DNA of 64,000 bases from Nonomuraea endophytica (lineage in GTDB: Bacteria > Actinomycetota > Actinomycetes > Streptosporangiales > Streptosporangiaceae), in the NCBI RefSeq assembly GCF_014203235.1, contig NZ_JACHIN010000006.1:372001-436000 (forward strand), in the 5' to 3' direction. The position numbers and the translations under genes are program-made. Positions 42,137 through 51,233 of the stretch are shown in pieces. How positions within the stretch are numbered: the stretch's first letter is position 1; every line of letters starts with the position of its first letter. The notes beneath the pieces are model-generated. The model searched no databases. It was not told the DNA's origin and saw only the letters and a program-made list of their open reading frames with translations.

Positions 42137-43870
42137 GTGAGCGGACGGGTGCGGCTGAGGGCGGCACGGCCGGACGAGGCCGGGCCGCTGAGCGGGCTGG
42201 CGATGCGCTCCAAGGCGTCCTGGGGGTATGACGAGGCGTTCATGGAGTCCTGCCGGGAGGAGTTACGGCTGCGCGACGTCGTCGGCCGCAGGACCGTGGT
42301 CGCCGAGCGGGACGGCGGCGTGGTGGGGTTCGCCACGCTGGACGGCGACCGGCCGGACGGCGAGCTGGGCATGCTGTTCGTGGAGCCGGAGGCGATCGGC
42401 CAGGGCGTGGGCCGCCTTCTCTACCGGCGGGTGCTCGAGGAGGCGGGGCGGATCGGGTTCACCCGGCTGTCGATCGCCTCCGACCCGCACGCCGTGGGCT
42501 TCTACCTGGCGATGGGCGCGCGGCGACACGGCGAATCCGGCGGGTTGCCGCTGCTGGTGGCGTGGCCGCCGGGGCCGGAACCGGCGTGGGTGAAGGCGTG
42601 GACCGGCGGCCGGCCGGCCGTGCACGTCGGCAACGTGGCCGAGTTCAACCGGATGTTCAGCCCGGTTCCGGCGGGACGTGACCATTACTCCTGCCTCGCG
42701 GTGTTCGCGAGCCCGCGTCCGGCGGCCGTGATCCTGCCGGAGCCGGTGGACGCGGCGTGGGTTCGGGATCTGGCTGACGTGCTCGGCTGGGGCGAGGTGG
42801 AGGTCCACAGCGGTGTCGCCGAGGACGGCGGGGTGTCGGCGGCGATCGCCTCCAGGCCGGACCTCATGGAGTGCCTGGGCCGGGGGCGCGTGCTGCCGTG
42901 GGGGCGTACCGCGGAGTTCGAGCGGATCGTCCCGTCGGCCGCCGGCGTCCTCCGGGCCGTCGAGAGGTTCGAGTCCAAGCGCGGCGCGCACGAGCTGTTC
43001 CGGGCACTGGCCCCCGCACATCCGGGGATCTTCATCCCACGGCAGCGGCCGGTCGGCTCGCGGCGGGAGCTGCTGCGCGAGCTGGCCCGGGGAGAACCGC
43101 TGGTGCTGAAGACCGAGTACGGCGTCGGCGGCTCCGGCACGCTGGTCGTGACCGGGGACACGCCGCGCATCGGGGCACTGGCGCGACGGTGGGCGCGTGA
43201 GGGCGGGCTGCTGGAGGAGTACGTGGACGGTTCGGGCCCGTTCCGCGCCCCGACCTTCGACGCCGTCATCGACGACGCCGGCGAGGTCCACCCGGTCGGT
43301 GCGGGCGCGATGGTGATGGACGGCACCCGCTACCAGGGCGTCACCGTCGGCCCCGGCGTGCTGCCCGCGGCGCTCACCGAGACGGCCGCGCGGTTCGGCG
43401 GCGCGGTGGGCGAGGCGCTGGCGGCGCACGGGTACCGGGGGTGGTACGACGTGGACTACGTCACCGGCCCGACAGGCCGGCTGGCCCCGACCGAGATCAA
43501 CCTGCGGCTCACCGGCCCGGCGGCGGCGTTCTGCGTCCAGGCCCGGCTGGACCGGCTCCACGGCGGCCGCCACTTCGTGCGCACCCTGGACGGCCTGCCG
43601 CTCGGCGCCCGCCTGCCCCCGGCCGCGCTGCGCGCCTATGTCGCGCGGGTGGCGGAGGAGTGCCGGGGGCTCGGCGCGACGCTCCTGGTCACGGTGCCGA
43701 CGGCGGCCGCGGAGGCGGAGCCGTACCTCGGAGTGGCGATCGCCGCGCGCACGGCCCGCGCCCTGGACGAGGCGGAGGCCGCACTGCGCGGCGCGAACGA
43801 GGCGCTCGGCGCCATCTTCACCGCCTCGGCGCGGCCACGAAGAGGACGAGCACGGCCGCGGCGATCATGA
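42137..43870 (+). CDS. GNAT-ATP-grasp fusion, possible peptide/amino-acid ligase
   Basis: 577 aa from GTG 42137 (weak ribosome site). Residues 1-150 form a GNAT domain (LRAARPDEAGPLSGLAMRSKASWGYDEAFM, FVEPEAIGQGVGRLLYRRVLEEA). Residues ~170-570 are a pre-ATP-grasp plus ATP-grasp region: VLKTEYGVGGSGTLVVTGD (ATP-binding glycine loop), GLLEEYVDGSG and the metal motif PTEINLRLTGP. This resembles PGM1-like peptide ligases. A product that is both ligated and acetylated is imaginable, but no substrate is known. Seven bases after the RNA-repair fusion. Confidence 0.78.
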   Translation: MSGRVRLRAARPDEAGPLSGLAMRSKASWGYDEAFMESCREELRLRDVVGRRTVVAERDGGVVGFATLDGDRPDGELGMLFVEPEAIGQGVGRLLYRRVLEEAGRIGFTRLSIASDPHAVGFYLAMGARRHGESGGLPLLVAWPPGPEPAWVKAWTGGRPAVHVGNVAEFNRMFSPVPAGRDHYSCLAVFASPRPAAVILPEPVDAAWVRDLADVLGWGEVEVHSGVAEDGGVSAAIASRPDLMECLGRGRVLPWGRTAEFERIVPSAAGVLRAVERFESKRGAHELFRALAPAHPGIFIPRQRPVGSRRELLRELARGEPLVLKTEYGVGGSGTLVVTGDTPRIGALARRWAREGGLLEEYVDGSGPFRAPTFDAVIDDAGEVHPVGAGAMVMDGTRYQGVTVGPGVLPAALTETAARFGGAVGEALAAHGYRGWYDVDYVTGPTGRLAPTEINLRLTGPAAAFCVQARLDRLHGGRHFVRTLDGLPLGARLPPAALRAYVARVAEECRGLGATLLVTVPTAAAEAEPYLGVAIAARTARALDEAEAALRGANEALGAIFTASARPRRGRARPRRS

Positions 43871-44540
43871 GGGTGACGTTGAACCCGTAGACCAGCGCGG
43901 CCTGGCGCGGCCAGTCGGTCTTGGCGGCGAGCCGGTAGAAGTTGTCCTGCGGCCACCACGCGACCAGCAGCCAGGTGATCGCCAGCTGCGCGAGCGTCGT
44001 CAGCCACGCCGGACGGCCCAGCCGGGCCAGGAACGTCCGCCCGAACACCAGGAACATGACGCCCAGCCCGAACGACACGTACTCGGCGGCGTAGAGTCCG
44101 CGGAAGAACCCCGCCCAGGGCTGGGGCACGCCGGTCAGATCCGTCGAGTACGGCCAGAGCACGTCCGTCAGCCCGAACGCCACCATCCCCGCCACCACGG
44201 CGACCATCGCCCGGAAGGGCGCCATGCTTACGGCGTCGCCGCCCCAGCCCGCCTTCCCACCGGCGCTCCGCCTCGGCCCGGGCCGCACGGGCAGCGGCAG
44301 GCTCTCGTGCTCGACCTCGCCCTCAGGCGTGCGCGGCAGCACGGGCACCACGGCCACCAGGTCGGGCACCTGCCGTTCCGGCAGTCGCTCGCGCAGGAAC
44401 GAGGCGAGCTCCTCCCCCCGCGTCCCGCCGCGCGCGACGACGTAGGCGATCAACGTCGCCCCGTCCCTGAGGACGGCGCAGTCGGCCACCTCCGGGTGCG
44501 CGCGTAACTCCCTCTCGATGACGCTGAGGCGGTCCGGCAT
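43818..44540 (-). CDS. AMP-binding C-terminal-like domain fused to a four-helix membrane domain
   Basis: 240 aa. Residues 1-85 match the C-terminal subdomain of acyl/aminoacyl-adenylating enzymes (VIERELRAHPEVADCAVLRDG, LRERLPERQVPDLVAVVPVLPRTPEGEVEHE), except that the catalytic GK lysine position reads GEVEH. Residues 105-235 contain four transmembrane helices. No N-terminal adenylation domain is present, so it cannot activate substrates by itself. A binding or regulatory role is possible. Its end overlaps the ATP-grasp gene by 53 bases. Confidence 0.7.
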   Translation of the reverse strand: MPDRLSVIERELRAHPEVADCAVLRDGATLIAYVVARGGTRGEELASFLRERLPERQVPDLVAVVPVLPRTPEGEVEHESLPLPVRPGPRRSAGGKAGWGGDAVSMAPFRAMVAVVAGMVAFGLTDVLWPYSTDLTGVPQPWAGFFRGLYAAEYVSFGLGVMFLVFGRTFLARLGRPAWLTTLAQLAITWLLVAWWPQDNFYRLAAKTDWPRQAALVYGFNVTLMIAAAVLVLFVAAPRR

Positions 44541-44686
44541 CCACGGCCCCCGTATCCGGTCGGCGATCGTCGTCCCTGACGTTGTACCCCAGCCTCTTGC
44601 GGAGGCGTCGCGCTCGCGGTCATGCTCGATCTTCGAAGCACAAGTCGATCGCGGGAGGCGCGGGTGCGCACACGCCGGAACGGCCC

Positions 44687-46009
44687 ATGACGGTGACGGT
44701 GACGGCCCGGCGGGAGAGATCGGTCTCCGGGCGGGTGCGGCTGCTGTCCGGGCTGGCTCTGCTGGCGCTGGCGCTGCTGCTGGGCGCGTTCGTGGGCGGG
44801 GCGGCGAGCACCGGCACGGGCCTGCGCACCATCGGGCACGACGCCGGCCCGCAGGTGCTCGCCACCACGGGCCTATATCGGCAGATGTCGGAGATGGACG
44901 CGCTGGTGGCCGAGACCCTGCTGCTCGGCAGAGAGTACGGCCCGCAGCAGCAGGCCGACCTGACCGGCTACGACCAGCGGCGGCTGGAGATCTCCGAGAG
45001 CCTGCTCAAGGCCTACCGGCTCGCCCTGGACAACCCCGCCGAGCAGCGCACGGTCGAGTCGCTGATCGAGGGCCTGGGCCGCTACGAACGGCTGGCCGCC
45101 CACGCCCGCCTGCTCGACACCCAGTCCGGGCACACGGCGGGCGCGCCGCCCGACAACGTGGTCGCCGCCTACCAGCGGGCCACCGACCTCATGCATCGCG
45201 AACTGCTCCCCCAGGCCTACAACCTGACGCTGGAGACCGGGACGATCGTCCGGCGCGCGCACGACGCCGAGCGCTCGGCCACCTCGCTGGCCCGCACCGC
45301 GGTCGTCGTCACCGGGCTGCTCGCGCTGGGCTGCCTGCTGGCGTTGCAGGTGTACCTGACCCGCAGGTTCCGCCGGATCTTCGCCCCTGCCCTGGTGGTG
45401 GCGACCGTGCTCGCCGCGACCGGCCTGGTGACGGGGCTGGCCCTGCTCAACCAGCAGGGCCGGGCACTGGAGGAGGCCAAGTCCCGCGGGTTCGACTCGG
45501 TGCTGACCCTGACCAGGACGCGGGCGATCAGCAAGAGCATGCACGGCGACCAGAGCCGCTACCTGCTCGACCGCTTCCGCAAGGACACCTACGAGCACAC
45601 CTTCCTGGACAAGGCCCGCACGATCGTCGCGGTCGAGTCCACCAGCCTGCCCGACTACCAGGGCAAGCTGCACCGGAACTTCCAGGGGCTGCTCGGCGGC
45701 CTGGCGGGCCGCGACCGCGACCGGCTCTTCGCCGTCTACCAGCGCTTCCAGCAGGCCGACGCGCGGATGCGCACCCTGTCGGGCGAGGCGGCGATCAAGT
45801 TCTGGGACGACGAGCTCACCCAGGCCTACGAGGGCTACGACCAGGTGCTGGAGGAACTGGTCCGGCGGCACGAGTCGGACTTCGAGCGGGCCATCGACAG
45901 CGGCGACGGCGCGCTGGAGACGCTGTGGCGGTGGATCCCGGCCGGGCTGGCCGCCGGCGCGCTGCTGATCCTGGCCGGCATCCGCCCCCGGCTGAGGGAG
46001 TACCGGTGA
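44687..46009 (+). CDS. GlnX-like membrane sensor protein
   Basis: 440 aa from ATG 44687. Four transmembrane helices (about 17-40, 180-205, 212-235, 415-432) enclose two extracytoplasmic helical domains of ~140-180 residues each. There is no kinase, HAMP or cyclase domain. Size, topology and the following coupled lipoprotein match mycobacterial GlnX, which relays amino-acid binding by GlnH to the kinase PknG. The stop overlaps the next start (GTGA). pknG itself is not adjacent here. Confidence 0.78.
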   Translation: MTVTVTARRERSVSGRVRLLSGLALLALALLLGAFVGGAASTGTGLRTIGHDAGPQVLATTGLYRQMSEMDALVAETLLLGREYGPQQQADLTGYDQRRLEISESLLKAYRLALDNPAEQRTVESLIEGLGRYERLAAHARLLDTQSGHTAGAPPDNVVAAYQRATDLMHRELLPQAYNLTLETGTIVRRAHDAERSATSLARTAVVVTGLLALGCLLALQVYLTRRFRRIFAPALVVATVLAATGLVTGLALLNQQGRALEEAKSRGFDSVLTLTRTRAISKSMHGDQSRYLLDRFRKDTYEHTFLDKARTIVAVESTSLPDYQGKLHRNFQGLLGGLAGRDRDRLFAVYQRFQQADARMRTLSGEAAIKFWDDELTQAYEGYDQVLEELVRRHESDFERAIDSGDGALETLWRWIPAGLAAGALLILAGIRPRLREYR

Positions 46010-46806
46010 GACGACTGCTGATCTGCCTGCTCCTGGTGCTCACCGCCTGCGGCACCGCGCGGCCGGAGTCCTTCGTGGACAAGGACGAGCTGATCGTCGC
46101 GATCCGCACCGACGTGCCGCTGATCAGCTTCAAGGGGCCGAACGGCGCCTACCAGGGCTTCAACATCGACGTGGCCCAGGACCTCGTCACCCGGCTGGGC
46201 AAGCGCATCCGCTGGCTGGAGATCAAGGCCGGCGACCAGCTCACCGTGCTCACCGAGAGGCGGGCCGACCTGGTCTTCGCCCACATGTCGGTCACGCCGG
46301 AGCGCAAGAAGGTGATCGACTTCGCCGGGCCGTACCACGTCGACTTCCAGGACATCGCGGTACGGCCGGCCGACAAGGCCGCCATCCGCGACGTCCGCGA
46401 CCTGGAAGGGCGCAAGATCTGCTGGGTGCGCGGCACCAACATCGCCCAGCGGATCGTGGACGAGCGCCGGGTCAAGGCGATCCCGGTCGAGGCGCCCGAC
46501 TACGACGTCTGCCTCGACATGATCAAGGACGGCATGATCGACGCCATCTCCACCAACAGCCAGATCCTCGCCGGGCTGCTCACCAAGCCCGGCGTCGACC
46601 TGCACCTGGTCGGCGCGACGTTCAACGAGCAGCGCACCTCGATCGGCGTGCGCAAGGGCGACGTCGACGGCTGCGAGGAGCTCAACCGGGCCATCACCCG
46701 CATGTACCAGGACGGCACGGCGCACATGCTGCTCGACAAGTGGTTCGGCAAGTCCGGCATCGACCTGTCGGTGGTCTCGGTGCCGCAGTTCGAGGGCTGC
46801 TCCTAG
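46006..46806 (+). CDS. GlnH-like amino-acid-binding lipoprotein
   Basis: 266 aa from GTG 46006. The lipobox LTAC (about residues 12-15) predicts a lipid anchor. The rest is a family 3 solute-binding protein (LIVAIRTDVPLISFKGPNGAYQGFNIDVAQDLVTRLG, ADLVFAHMSVTPERKKVIDFAGPY). Overlaps the GlnX-like gene and lacks transporter genes beside it, fitting a sensing rather than transport role for Glu/Gln/Asp-type ligands. Confidence 0.88.
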   Translation: MRRLLICLLLVLTACGTARPESFVDKDELIVAIRTDVPLISFKGPNGAYQGFNIDVAQDLVTRLGKRIRWLEIKAGDQLTVLTERRADLVFAHMSVTPERKKVIDFAGPYHVDFQDIAVRPADKAAIRDVRDLEGRKICWVRGTNIAQRIVDERRVKAIPVEAPDYDVCLDMIKDGMIDAISTNSQILAGLLTKPGVDLHLVGATFNEQRTSIGVRKGDVDGCEELNRAITRMYQDGTAHMLLDKWFGKSGIDLSVVSVPQFEGCS

Positions 46807-47813
46807 GCGGGCGGACCGGCGACCTCGGCGCCGAACCTGGCGACGAGCTCCTGCTTGGCCCGCCCGGCGGCCTCCACGTCGTAGGGGACCAGCTTGACCG
46901 TCGCCGGGTCGGCCGCCTTGGAGTGCGGCGGCACCCGCGTGTTGGTGGGCAGGGCGTAGAACTTCACCAGCGGCCCGAGCCGCTGGGAGGCCCCGCTCAG
47001 CGCCCAGTCGACGTACGTGCGCGCGCTGTCCGGGTTGTGCGCCCCGGCCAGTACGGCCAGCCCGCCGAGCTCGTAGCCGGTGCCCTCCTGAGGGAAGGTC
47101 ACCTCCAGGTCCGGATAGCCCTGCTCCTGGGCGGCGACGCAGTCGTGGGAGAACACGACGCCGACCGCCGCCTCCCCCTTGGCCGCCTGCACGGCGGCGT
47201 CGCTGCCCGAGGTGTTGTACCTCAGCACGTTCTGGTGGAGGCCGCGCATGTAGCCGAGCGCCGCGCCGGTGTCGCGTTCGTTCAGCTCCGCCTGGGTCCA
47301 CAGCGCGGTGTAGGCGGTGCCCGAGGTGGCCGGATGGGCGATGGCGACGCCGCGGCGCAGCCGCCGATCCAGCAACTCGCTCCAGGAGCGGACCGGCTTC
47401 ATGCCGCGCTTGGCCAGCTCCTTGGTGTTGTTGCAGAAGGCCAGCACACCGGCGTAGATCCCGCTCCACGCGCCGTCGCGGTCGGCCCAGCCCGGCCGGA
47501 TCTCCCTTGCCACCTCCGACCGGTACGGCTCCAGCAGCCCCTGCCCCTTGGCCGCCACGTAGGCGTCGGCCGGGCCGCCGTGCCAGACGTCGAACTCCTG
47601 GCGCTCCCCGGCCGCCTTGATCCGGGCGAGGGCCTCCCCGCTGGACAGCCGCACGTAGTCGGCCTCCACGCCGGTGGCGTCGGCGAACCGTTTGACCATC
47701 ATCGCGCACCACCGCTCGTTCGCCCCGCACGCGACCGTGATCCTGTCTCGTCTCGGCGACGCGCAGCCCGCGGCGATGAGGACCACTACCAGCACGGCGG
47801 CCAACGGCCTCAT
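46803..47813 (-). CDS. Iron(III)-type ABC transporter substrate-binding lipoprotein
   Basis: 336 aa from ATG 47813 behind GGGAGAGG. Lipobox LIAAGC at the end of the signal sequence. The body is an FbpA/FutA-like periplasmic binding protein (DVWHGGPADAYVAAKGQGLLEPY, IRPGWADRDGAWSGIYAGVLAFCNNTKEL, YNTSGSDAAVQAAKGEAAVGVVFSHDC). Convergent with glnH-like (4-base overlap). No permease or ATPase adjoins it, so it either serves a distant transporter or senses its ligand. Confidence 0.88.
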   Translation of the reverse strand: MRPLAAVLVVVLIAAGCASPRRDRITVACGANERWCAMMVKRFADATGVEADYVRLSSGEALARIKAAGERQEFDVWHGGPADAYVAAKGQGLLEPYRSEVAREIRPGWADRDGAWSGIYAGVLAFCNNTKELAKRGMKPVRSWSELLDRRLRRGVAIAHPATSGTAYTALWTQAELNERDTGAALGYMRGLHQNVLRYNTSGSDAAVQAAKGEAAVGVVFSHDCVAAQEQGYPDLEVTFPQEGTGYELGGLAVLAGAHNPDSARTYVDWALSGASQRLGPLVKFYALPTNTRVPPHSKAADPATVKLVPYDVEAAGRAKQELVARFGAEVAGPPA

Positions 47814-47880
47814 TGCCTCTCCCAGGGGGTCGCCCAGATGTGATCTCATTCGACACTCCGCCGCGTGCCTCACGCAACGG

Positions 47881-47894
47881 GGTACCCGGGTACC
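47881..47894. promoter_or_regulatory. GGTACC-rich palindrome upstream of the FtsX-like gene
   Basis: GGTACCCGGGTACC is a perfect palindrome. A further GTACCCC/GGTACC arm follows at 47905-47917, making nested repeats between divergent genes. Confidence 0.45.
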
Positions 47895-47967
47895 GCCCGC
47901 CGGAGTACCCCGGTACCTGCCGAAGATCCGCCTGGATGCGGAGGCTGCGCGCCACCGCCGCCGGGAG

Positions 47968-47990
47968 CCTGGAAAGGACGACTTTCCAGG
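47968..47990 (+). promoter_or_regulatory. Hairpin touching the ribosome site of the FtsX-like gene
   Basis: CCTGGAAAG and CTTTCCAGG (nine-base arms, five-base loop) end inside the GGGAGG ribosome site (47989-47994). It could gate translation or act as an operator. Confidence 0.5.
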
Positions 47991-47999
47991 GAGGTTCTC

Positions 48000-50468
48000 T
48001 TGTTGTGGCTGGCTTGGCGGACGGTAATCCGGCATCCGGGCAGCGTGCTGGGCGCGCTGATCACGCTCGTCCTGGCCGCGACCGTGGTCGGCGCGATGTG
48101 GTTCGTGGTCGACTCCGACGAGCGGCAGCGGCCCGTGGTCGAGCGCTACGCCGGGGTCCCGCTCGTGGTGGGCACGGGCGGCATCGCGGGGGCGTTGCCG
48201 CCCGGCCTGGTGCGCGCGCTCGACGCGCTGCCCGAGGTGGCGCGCACCGTGCCGGACCTCACGTTCGTCGCGCCGCTGTCGGTGCGCGGGGCGACGGTGA
48301 GCGTCCCGGGCGACCAGTATCCGAGCCCGGCCGGGCACGGGTGGGGCGGCGCGGCGCTGACGCCGTTCCGGATCGAGCGGGGCCGGCCGCCGGGCGCGCC
48401 GGGCGAGGTGGTGATGGACGCGCGGCTGGCCGGGGCGGCGGGGGTCGCCGTCGGCGAGCGGGTCGAGGTGGCGGTGTCCGGGGTCTTCCGGCCGTACGAG
48501 GTGGTCGGGGTGGCGGTGGCCGCGGGGGCCTGGCGCCACCAGTCGGCGTTGTTCTTCACCGACGATCACGCGGCCGAGCTGGCCGGGCGGCGTGGCGGCG
48601 TCGACGCCATCGGTGTCTACCCGGCCGGAGGCGTCGACCAGGAGAGTCTGGGGCGGGCGGTCGGCCGGGTGCTGGAGCCGTACAACCGGCGGAGCGCGCT
48701 TCCGGTGCGGGTCTCCACCGGCGACGCGCGCGGCCGGGCCGAGGGCAACGTGATCACGAGTTCCGGCGGCGGGTTCAACACCCTGTGGTTCCTGGTGTAC
48801 ACGACCGGGCTGGTCGCGGTCGGCATGGTGTCGGCGGTCATGGGGCTGTCGCTGCGGCGCCGGGGCAGGGAGCTGGCGGCGCTGCGGGCCGTCGGCGCGC
48901 GTCCCGGCCAGCTGCGCGTGATGCTGGTCGCGGAGGCGGTCCTGCTCGCCCTGGTCGCGGGGGCGGTGGCGGTGCCGCTGGGCGGCCTGCTCGCGCCGGT
49001 GGTGGCCGGTCGCCTGCGCGAGTTCCGCGTGCTGAACGCCGCGTTCGAGGTGCACTACACGCCGCTGCCCGCGCTCTGGACGGTCCTGTTCGGCGTGGCC
49101 GTCGCGCTGACGGCGAGCATGCTGGCGGTACGGCGGGCCATGCGCATCCGCCCCGGCGACGCGCTGGCGGAGGCCCCGGCTGAAGGCGGCCGGCTGGGGC
49201 GGGGCCGACTGATCACGGGGCTGGCGACGTTCGTGCTGGCCGTGGCGCTCACCGTCGTCCTGATCGGGAACCTGGTCGCGCTGCCGGAGCCGCTGGGACC
49301 GATGATCGCGCAGCTGGCGATCATGATGGCGCTGGTCACCTCCGTGGGACTGGTGGCGCCGTGGTTCGTCCTGCTCGCGGGCGGTCTGCTGCGTCCGGCG
49401 GCGGCGCGGGCCGGCCCCACGGGTGCCTTCCTGGCCACGGCGAACGTGGTCTTCAACCACCGCAGGTTCGCCGGCGCGGTCGGCTCGCTCACGCTGGGTC
49501 TCACGCTCGCCGGGGCGATCATCGGCACGCAGTTCTTCCACGACTGGCGCGCGGCCCACCGTGCCACGGCCGAGGTCACGGCCGACCACGTGCTCAGGCC
49601 TTCGGCCATCAACAACGCCCTGGGCGAGGAGCTGCGGCGCGAGCTCGGCGACGGGGCCGTGGGCGTCCGGATGCTGCCCATCACCGTCCTTCCCGAGGGG
49701 CGGGCGCCGGTCATGATGACCGCCTCGCTGGCCACCGGTGATCTCACCCGGGTGCTGAGCCTCGCCGTGCGGGGCGGCCCGCTCGGCGGCCTGGAGGCCG
49801 GGCAGGTCGCGATGAGCGAGGAACTGGCCGCGCGGCACGGCGCCGGCGTCGGGTCGCGGGTCCGGATCCGGCTGCCGGGGGCTCCGGCCGAGGCGAGCGT
49901 CACCGTGGCGGCCGTCTTCGCCGGCACCACCGAGCTCGGGCAGGTGCTGCTGCCCTCGGCGGGCCCGCTGCAGGCGGAGCCGTACGCGGCGATCTATGTG
50001 CGGGGGCCGCTCGGACGGGAGGTCTCCTCCGCGGCGGTCGTCTCCCACGACCGGCGGGAGTACGTGGAGAGCAAGGCGCGGGAGAGTGCCGAGCGCAACC
50101 GCGTGCTGCCCTACATCTCGATGCTCATCGGGGTGTTCTGCCTGGTGGCGGCGGTCAACAGCCTGTGCCTGGCGGTCGTGGACCGCAGGCGGGAGTTCGG
50201 GGCCATGCGGCGGCTGGGGATGCGCCGCGGGCAGGTGATGTGGATGGCCGGGTGGGAGAGCGTGCTGACCGTGCTGCCCGTGGTGGTGCTGTCGCTGGCC
50301 GCGGTCGCCGCCCTGGCGTTCGTGCACGCGGTGAGCGCGGGCGGGATGGCCTCGCTGGTGTCCTTCATCCCCTTCGCGTGGCTGGCCCCGCTGGCGGGCG
50401 GCGCGCTGCTGGGGGCGGCGGCGGGATCGGTCCTGGTCGTCCGTGCGGTCATGAGGAACGAGAGGTAG
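48000..50468 (+). CDS. FtsX-like (MacB-type) ABC transporter permease
   Basis: 822 aa from TTG 48000, five bases after GGGAGG. One N-terminal helix, a large extracytoplasmic domain (about 40-240), an FtsX block of three helices around 260-400, then a second half with its own helices and extracytoplasmic domain and a final FtsX block (MRRLGMRRGQVMWMAGWESVLTVLPVVVL). This duplicated form is typical of actinomycete transporters that resist membrane- or wall-active peptides. Followed after six bases by its ATPase. Confidence 0.92.
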   Translation: MLWLAWRTVIRHPGSVLGALITLVLAATVVGAMWFVVDSDERQRPVVERYAGVPLVVGTGGIAGALPPGLVRALDALPEVARTVPDLTFVAPLSVRGATVSVPGDQYPSPAGHGWGGAALTPFRIERGRPPGAPGEVVMDARLAGAAGVAVGERVEVAVSGVFRPYEVVGVAVAAGAWRHQSALFFTDDHAAELAGRRGGVDAIGVYPAGGVDQESLGRAVGRVLEPYNRRSALPVRVSTGDARGRAEGNVITSSGGGFNTLWFLVYTTGLVAVGMVSAVMGLSLRRRGRELAALRAVGARPGQLRVMLVAEAVLLALVAGAVAVPLGGLLAPVVAGRLREFRVLNAAFEVHYTPLPALWTVLFGVAVALTASMLAVRRAMRIRPGDALAEAPAEGGRLGRGRLITGLATFVLAVALTVVLIGNLVALPEPLGPMIAQLAIMMALVTSVGLVAPWFVLLAGGLLRPAAARAGPTGAFLATANVVFNHRRFAGAVGSLTLGLTLAGAIIGTQFFHDWRAAHRATAEVTADHVLRPSAINNALGEELRRELGDGAVGVRMLPITVLPEGRAPVMMTASLATGDLTRVLSLAVRGGPLGGLEAGQVAMSEELAARHGAGVGSRVRIRLPGAPAEASVTVAAVFAGTTELGQVLLPSAGPLQAEPYAAIYVRGPLGREVSSAAVVSHDRREYVESKARESAERNRVLPYISMLIGVFCLVAAVNSLCLAVVDRRREFGAMRRLGMRRGQVMWMAGWESVLTVLPVVVLSLAAVAALAFVHAVSAGGMASLVSFIPFAWLAPLAGGALLGAAAGSVLVVRAVMRNER

Positions 50469-50474
50469 ACGGAG

Positions 50475-51233
50475 ATGAGCATCACCAACGAGCCCGCGGT
50501 CCGTCTCGACGGACTCGGGAAGATCTACGGCTCGGGGGCCTCGGCCGTCACCGCGCTGCGGGACATCAGCTACGGCTTCGCCGCCGGGTCGTTCACCGCG
50601 GTCATGGGGCAGTCGGGATCGGGCAAGACGACGCTGCTGCAGTGCGCGGCGGGGCTCGTCCACCCGACGTCGGGCAGCGTGCGGGTGGGCGGCGCCGACC
50701 TCACCGGGCTGAAGGAGCGCGAACTGGCCTCCATGCGGCGGGAGCGGGTCGGCTTCGTCTTCCAGTCGTTCAACCTGCTCCCGGCGCTGACCGCGCTGGA
50801 GAACATCGAGCTGCCGCTGCGCCTGGCGGGGCGGCGGCCCGACCGGGACTGGGTGCGGGAGCTGGTGGGCAGGACCGGCATCGCCCAGCATGTGGGCCGG
50901 CGTCCGCACGAGCTGTCCGGCGGCCAGCAGCAGCGGGTGGCCATCTGCCGCGCGCTGGCCGCCGGGCCCGAGGTCGTCTTCGCCGACGAGCCGACGGGCA
51001 ACCTCGACACCGCCTCGGGGCAGGAGATCCTGTCCATGCTCCGGCAGGTCGTCGACGCTCTGGGCCAGACGGTCATCCTGGTCACGCACGATCCGGCCGC
51101 CGCCGCGTACGCCGACCGGGTGCTGTTCCTCAGCGACGGACGGCTGGTGGACGTGCTGACGGAGCCGACGCCCGAGCGGGTCGCGGCGGGGGTTCAGCGG
51201 TCCTCGCCCGGCCGCACCAGACCGGCCTCGTAG
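50475..51233 (+). CDS. ABC transporter ATP-binding protein (MacB/LolD type)
   Basis: 252 aa. Walker A GQSGSGKTTL, Q-loop FVFQSFNLLPALTALENIELPL (diagnostic of the LolD/MacB group), signature LSGGQQQRVAICRAL, Walker B VVFADEPTGNLD, H-loop LVTHDP. Partner of the preceding permease. Its 3' end overlaps the convergent response regulator by 40 bases. Confidence 0.95.
   Translation: MSITNEPAVRLDGLGKIYGSGASAVTALRDISYGFAAGSFTAVMGQSGSGKTTLLQCAAGLVHPTSGSVRVGGADLTGLKERELASMRRERVGFVFQSFNLLPALTALENIELPLRLAGRRPDRDWVRELVGRTGIAQHVGRRPHELSGGQQQRVAICRALAAGPEVVFADEPTGNLDTASGQEILSMLRQVVDALGQTVILVTHDPAAAAYADRVLFLSDGRLVDVLTEPTPERVAAGVQRSSPGRTRPAS

Noticed and set aside
46803..51089. Very long minus-strand open frame (over 1400 codons)
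   Set aside because: Only its last ~336 codons are a real gene (substrate-binding lipoprotein). The rest is an antisense shadow of the FtsX-like permease and its ATPase, with Arg/His/Gln-rich shadow composition.
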